Positions 41,135 to 41,315 of a stretch of DNA of 41,315 nucleotides are shown piece by piece; within the stretch, counting starts at the first letter, position 1; every line of letters starts with the position of its first letter. The stretch spans positions 1-41,315 of the forward strand of contig JAUMXD010000002.1 of the NCBI GenBank assembly GCA_030529305.1, given 5' to 3'. This DNA comes from Allobrachymonas sp. Lineage in GTDB: Bacteria; Pseudomonadota; Gammaproteobacteria; Burkholderiales; Burkholderiaceae. The translations under genes and the position numbers were made by a program. The notes beneath the pieces were generated by a model. It searched no databases and was not told the DNA's origin. It worked only from the letters and a program-made list of their open reading frames with translations.

Positions 41135-41315
41135 TCAACGCCCCTTTGGGCTGCCCCTGGTTGGGCCACCATCATTGCAGCCTGTGTATGTGCATCAAGC
41201 TTTGTATCTGCATGGCCCCTCTGCCGCATGGCAGGTAGCTGGTGCTGCTGCAAGGCAGCCGCCACGGGCGCAAAGCCGCAGCGGTGCTCGGGCGTGGGGC
41301 CCAGGCGCTGCAAGG
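41131..41315 (-). CDS. rnhB: Ribonuclease HII (3' end only)
   Basis: Sixty C-terminal residues, open to the window edge. LQRLGPTPEHRCGFAPVAAAL matches the end of RNase HII, where a HRRSFAPV-type motif closes the domain. It is followed by a tail of about 35 residues longer than in E. coli. RNase HII removes ribonucleotides from DNA-RNA hybrids. The stop overlaps the methyltransferase start. Confidence 0.72.
   Translation of the reverse strand, partial: LQRLGPTPEHRCGFAPVAAALQQHQLPAMRQRGHADTKLDAHTQAAMMVAQPGAAQRGVE

Overview
The window looks like chromosomal DNA of a betaproteobacterium, most likely Burkholderiales of the Comamonadaceae type. Supporting signs are the petABC-sspA-sspB block, the lon / tRNA-Gly / tRNA-Cys arrangement, a PVWY-type cytochrome b, the mltG-tmk-holB-pilZ-tatD gene string, and GC-rich coding sequence. 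The species cannot be named from the sequence alone.

Layout: (1) 1-4014: 3' part of clpX, lon, tRNA-Gly(GCC) and tRNA-Cys(GCA). (2) 4375-8968: a metal-regulated operon, a DtxR/MntR-type repressor followed by a Tro/Yfe/Mnt-type manganese/iron ABC importer (lipoprotein, ATPase, two permeases), with a palindromic operator at the promoter. (3) mscL on the minus strand, then petABC (cytochrome bc1), an AT-rich spacer with inverted repeats, and sspA-sspB. (4) An Uup-type ABC-F ATPase, a higBA toxin-antitoxin pair, tRNA-Leu(UAA), a DAHP synthase, a CYTH-domain protein, a universal stress protein, ligA and an rlmB-like gene. (5) 23.5-24.8 kb: a short segment with a XafT/VC1465 (DUF3653)-like gene, read here as the remnant of an Xer-dependent filamentous-phage-like element and bracketed by a 12-bp direct repeat. 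(6) A minus-strand housekeeping operon mltG-tmk-holB-pilZ-tatD plus a secreted ankyrin protein, with ygfZ diverging from it. (7) A hicAB pair and greA, whose leader carries a terminator-like hairpin. (8) 33.1-39.7 kb: an apparently acquired, AT-rich metal-chelate uptake island. It has a TonB-dependent receptor and, convergent to it, an operon for a binding lipoprotein, a SAM methyltransferase, a FecCD-type permease and an ATPase, preceded by a 30-bp palindrome. (9) A small hypothetical gene, a SpoU/TrmH rRNA methyltransferase and the 3' end of rnhB.

How the parts fit: ClpX, Lon and the ClpXP adaptor SspB lie in one neighbourhood. Two separate metal uptake systems are present, one apparently native and autoregulated by a DtxR-family repressor, the other apparently foreign. 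Both toxin-antitoxin loci show the same layout: an inverted repeat in the promoter and a -10 hexamer only 7 nt before the toxin start codon, which suggests leaderless toxin mRNAs. The most unusual items are the island operon with its embedded methyltransferase and large palindrome, the small Xer-type remnant whose two end ORFs would join in frame if it circularised, and the greA leader that could release a GraL-like small RNA.
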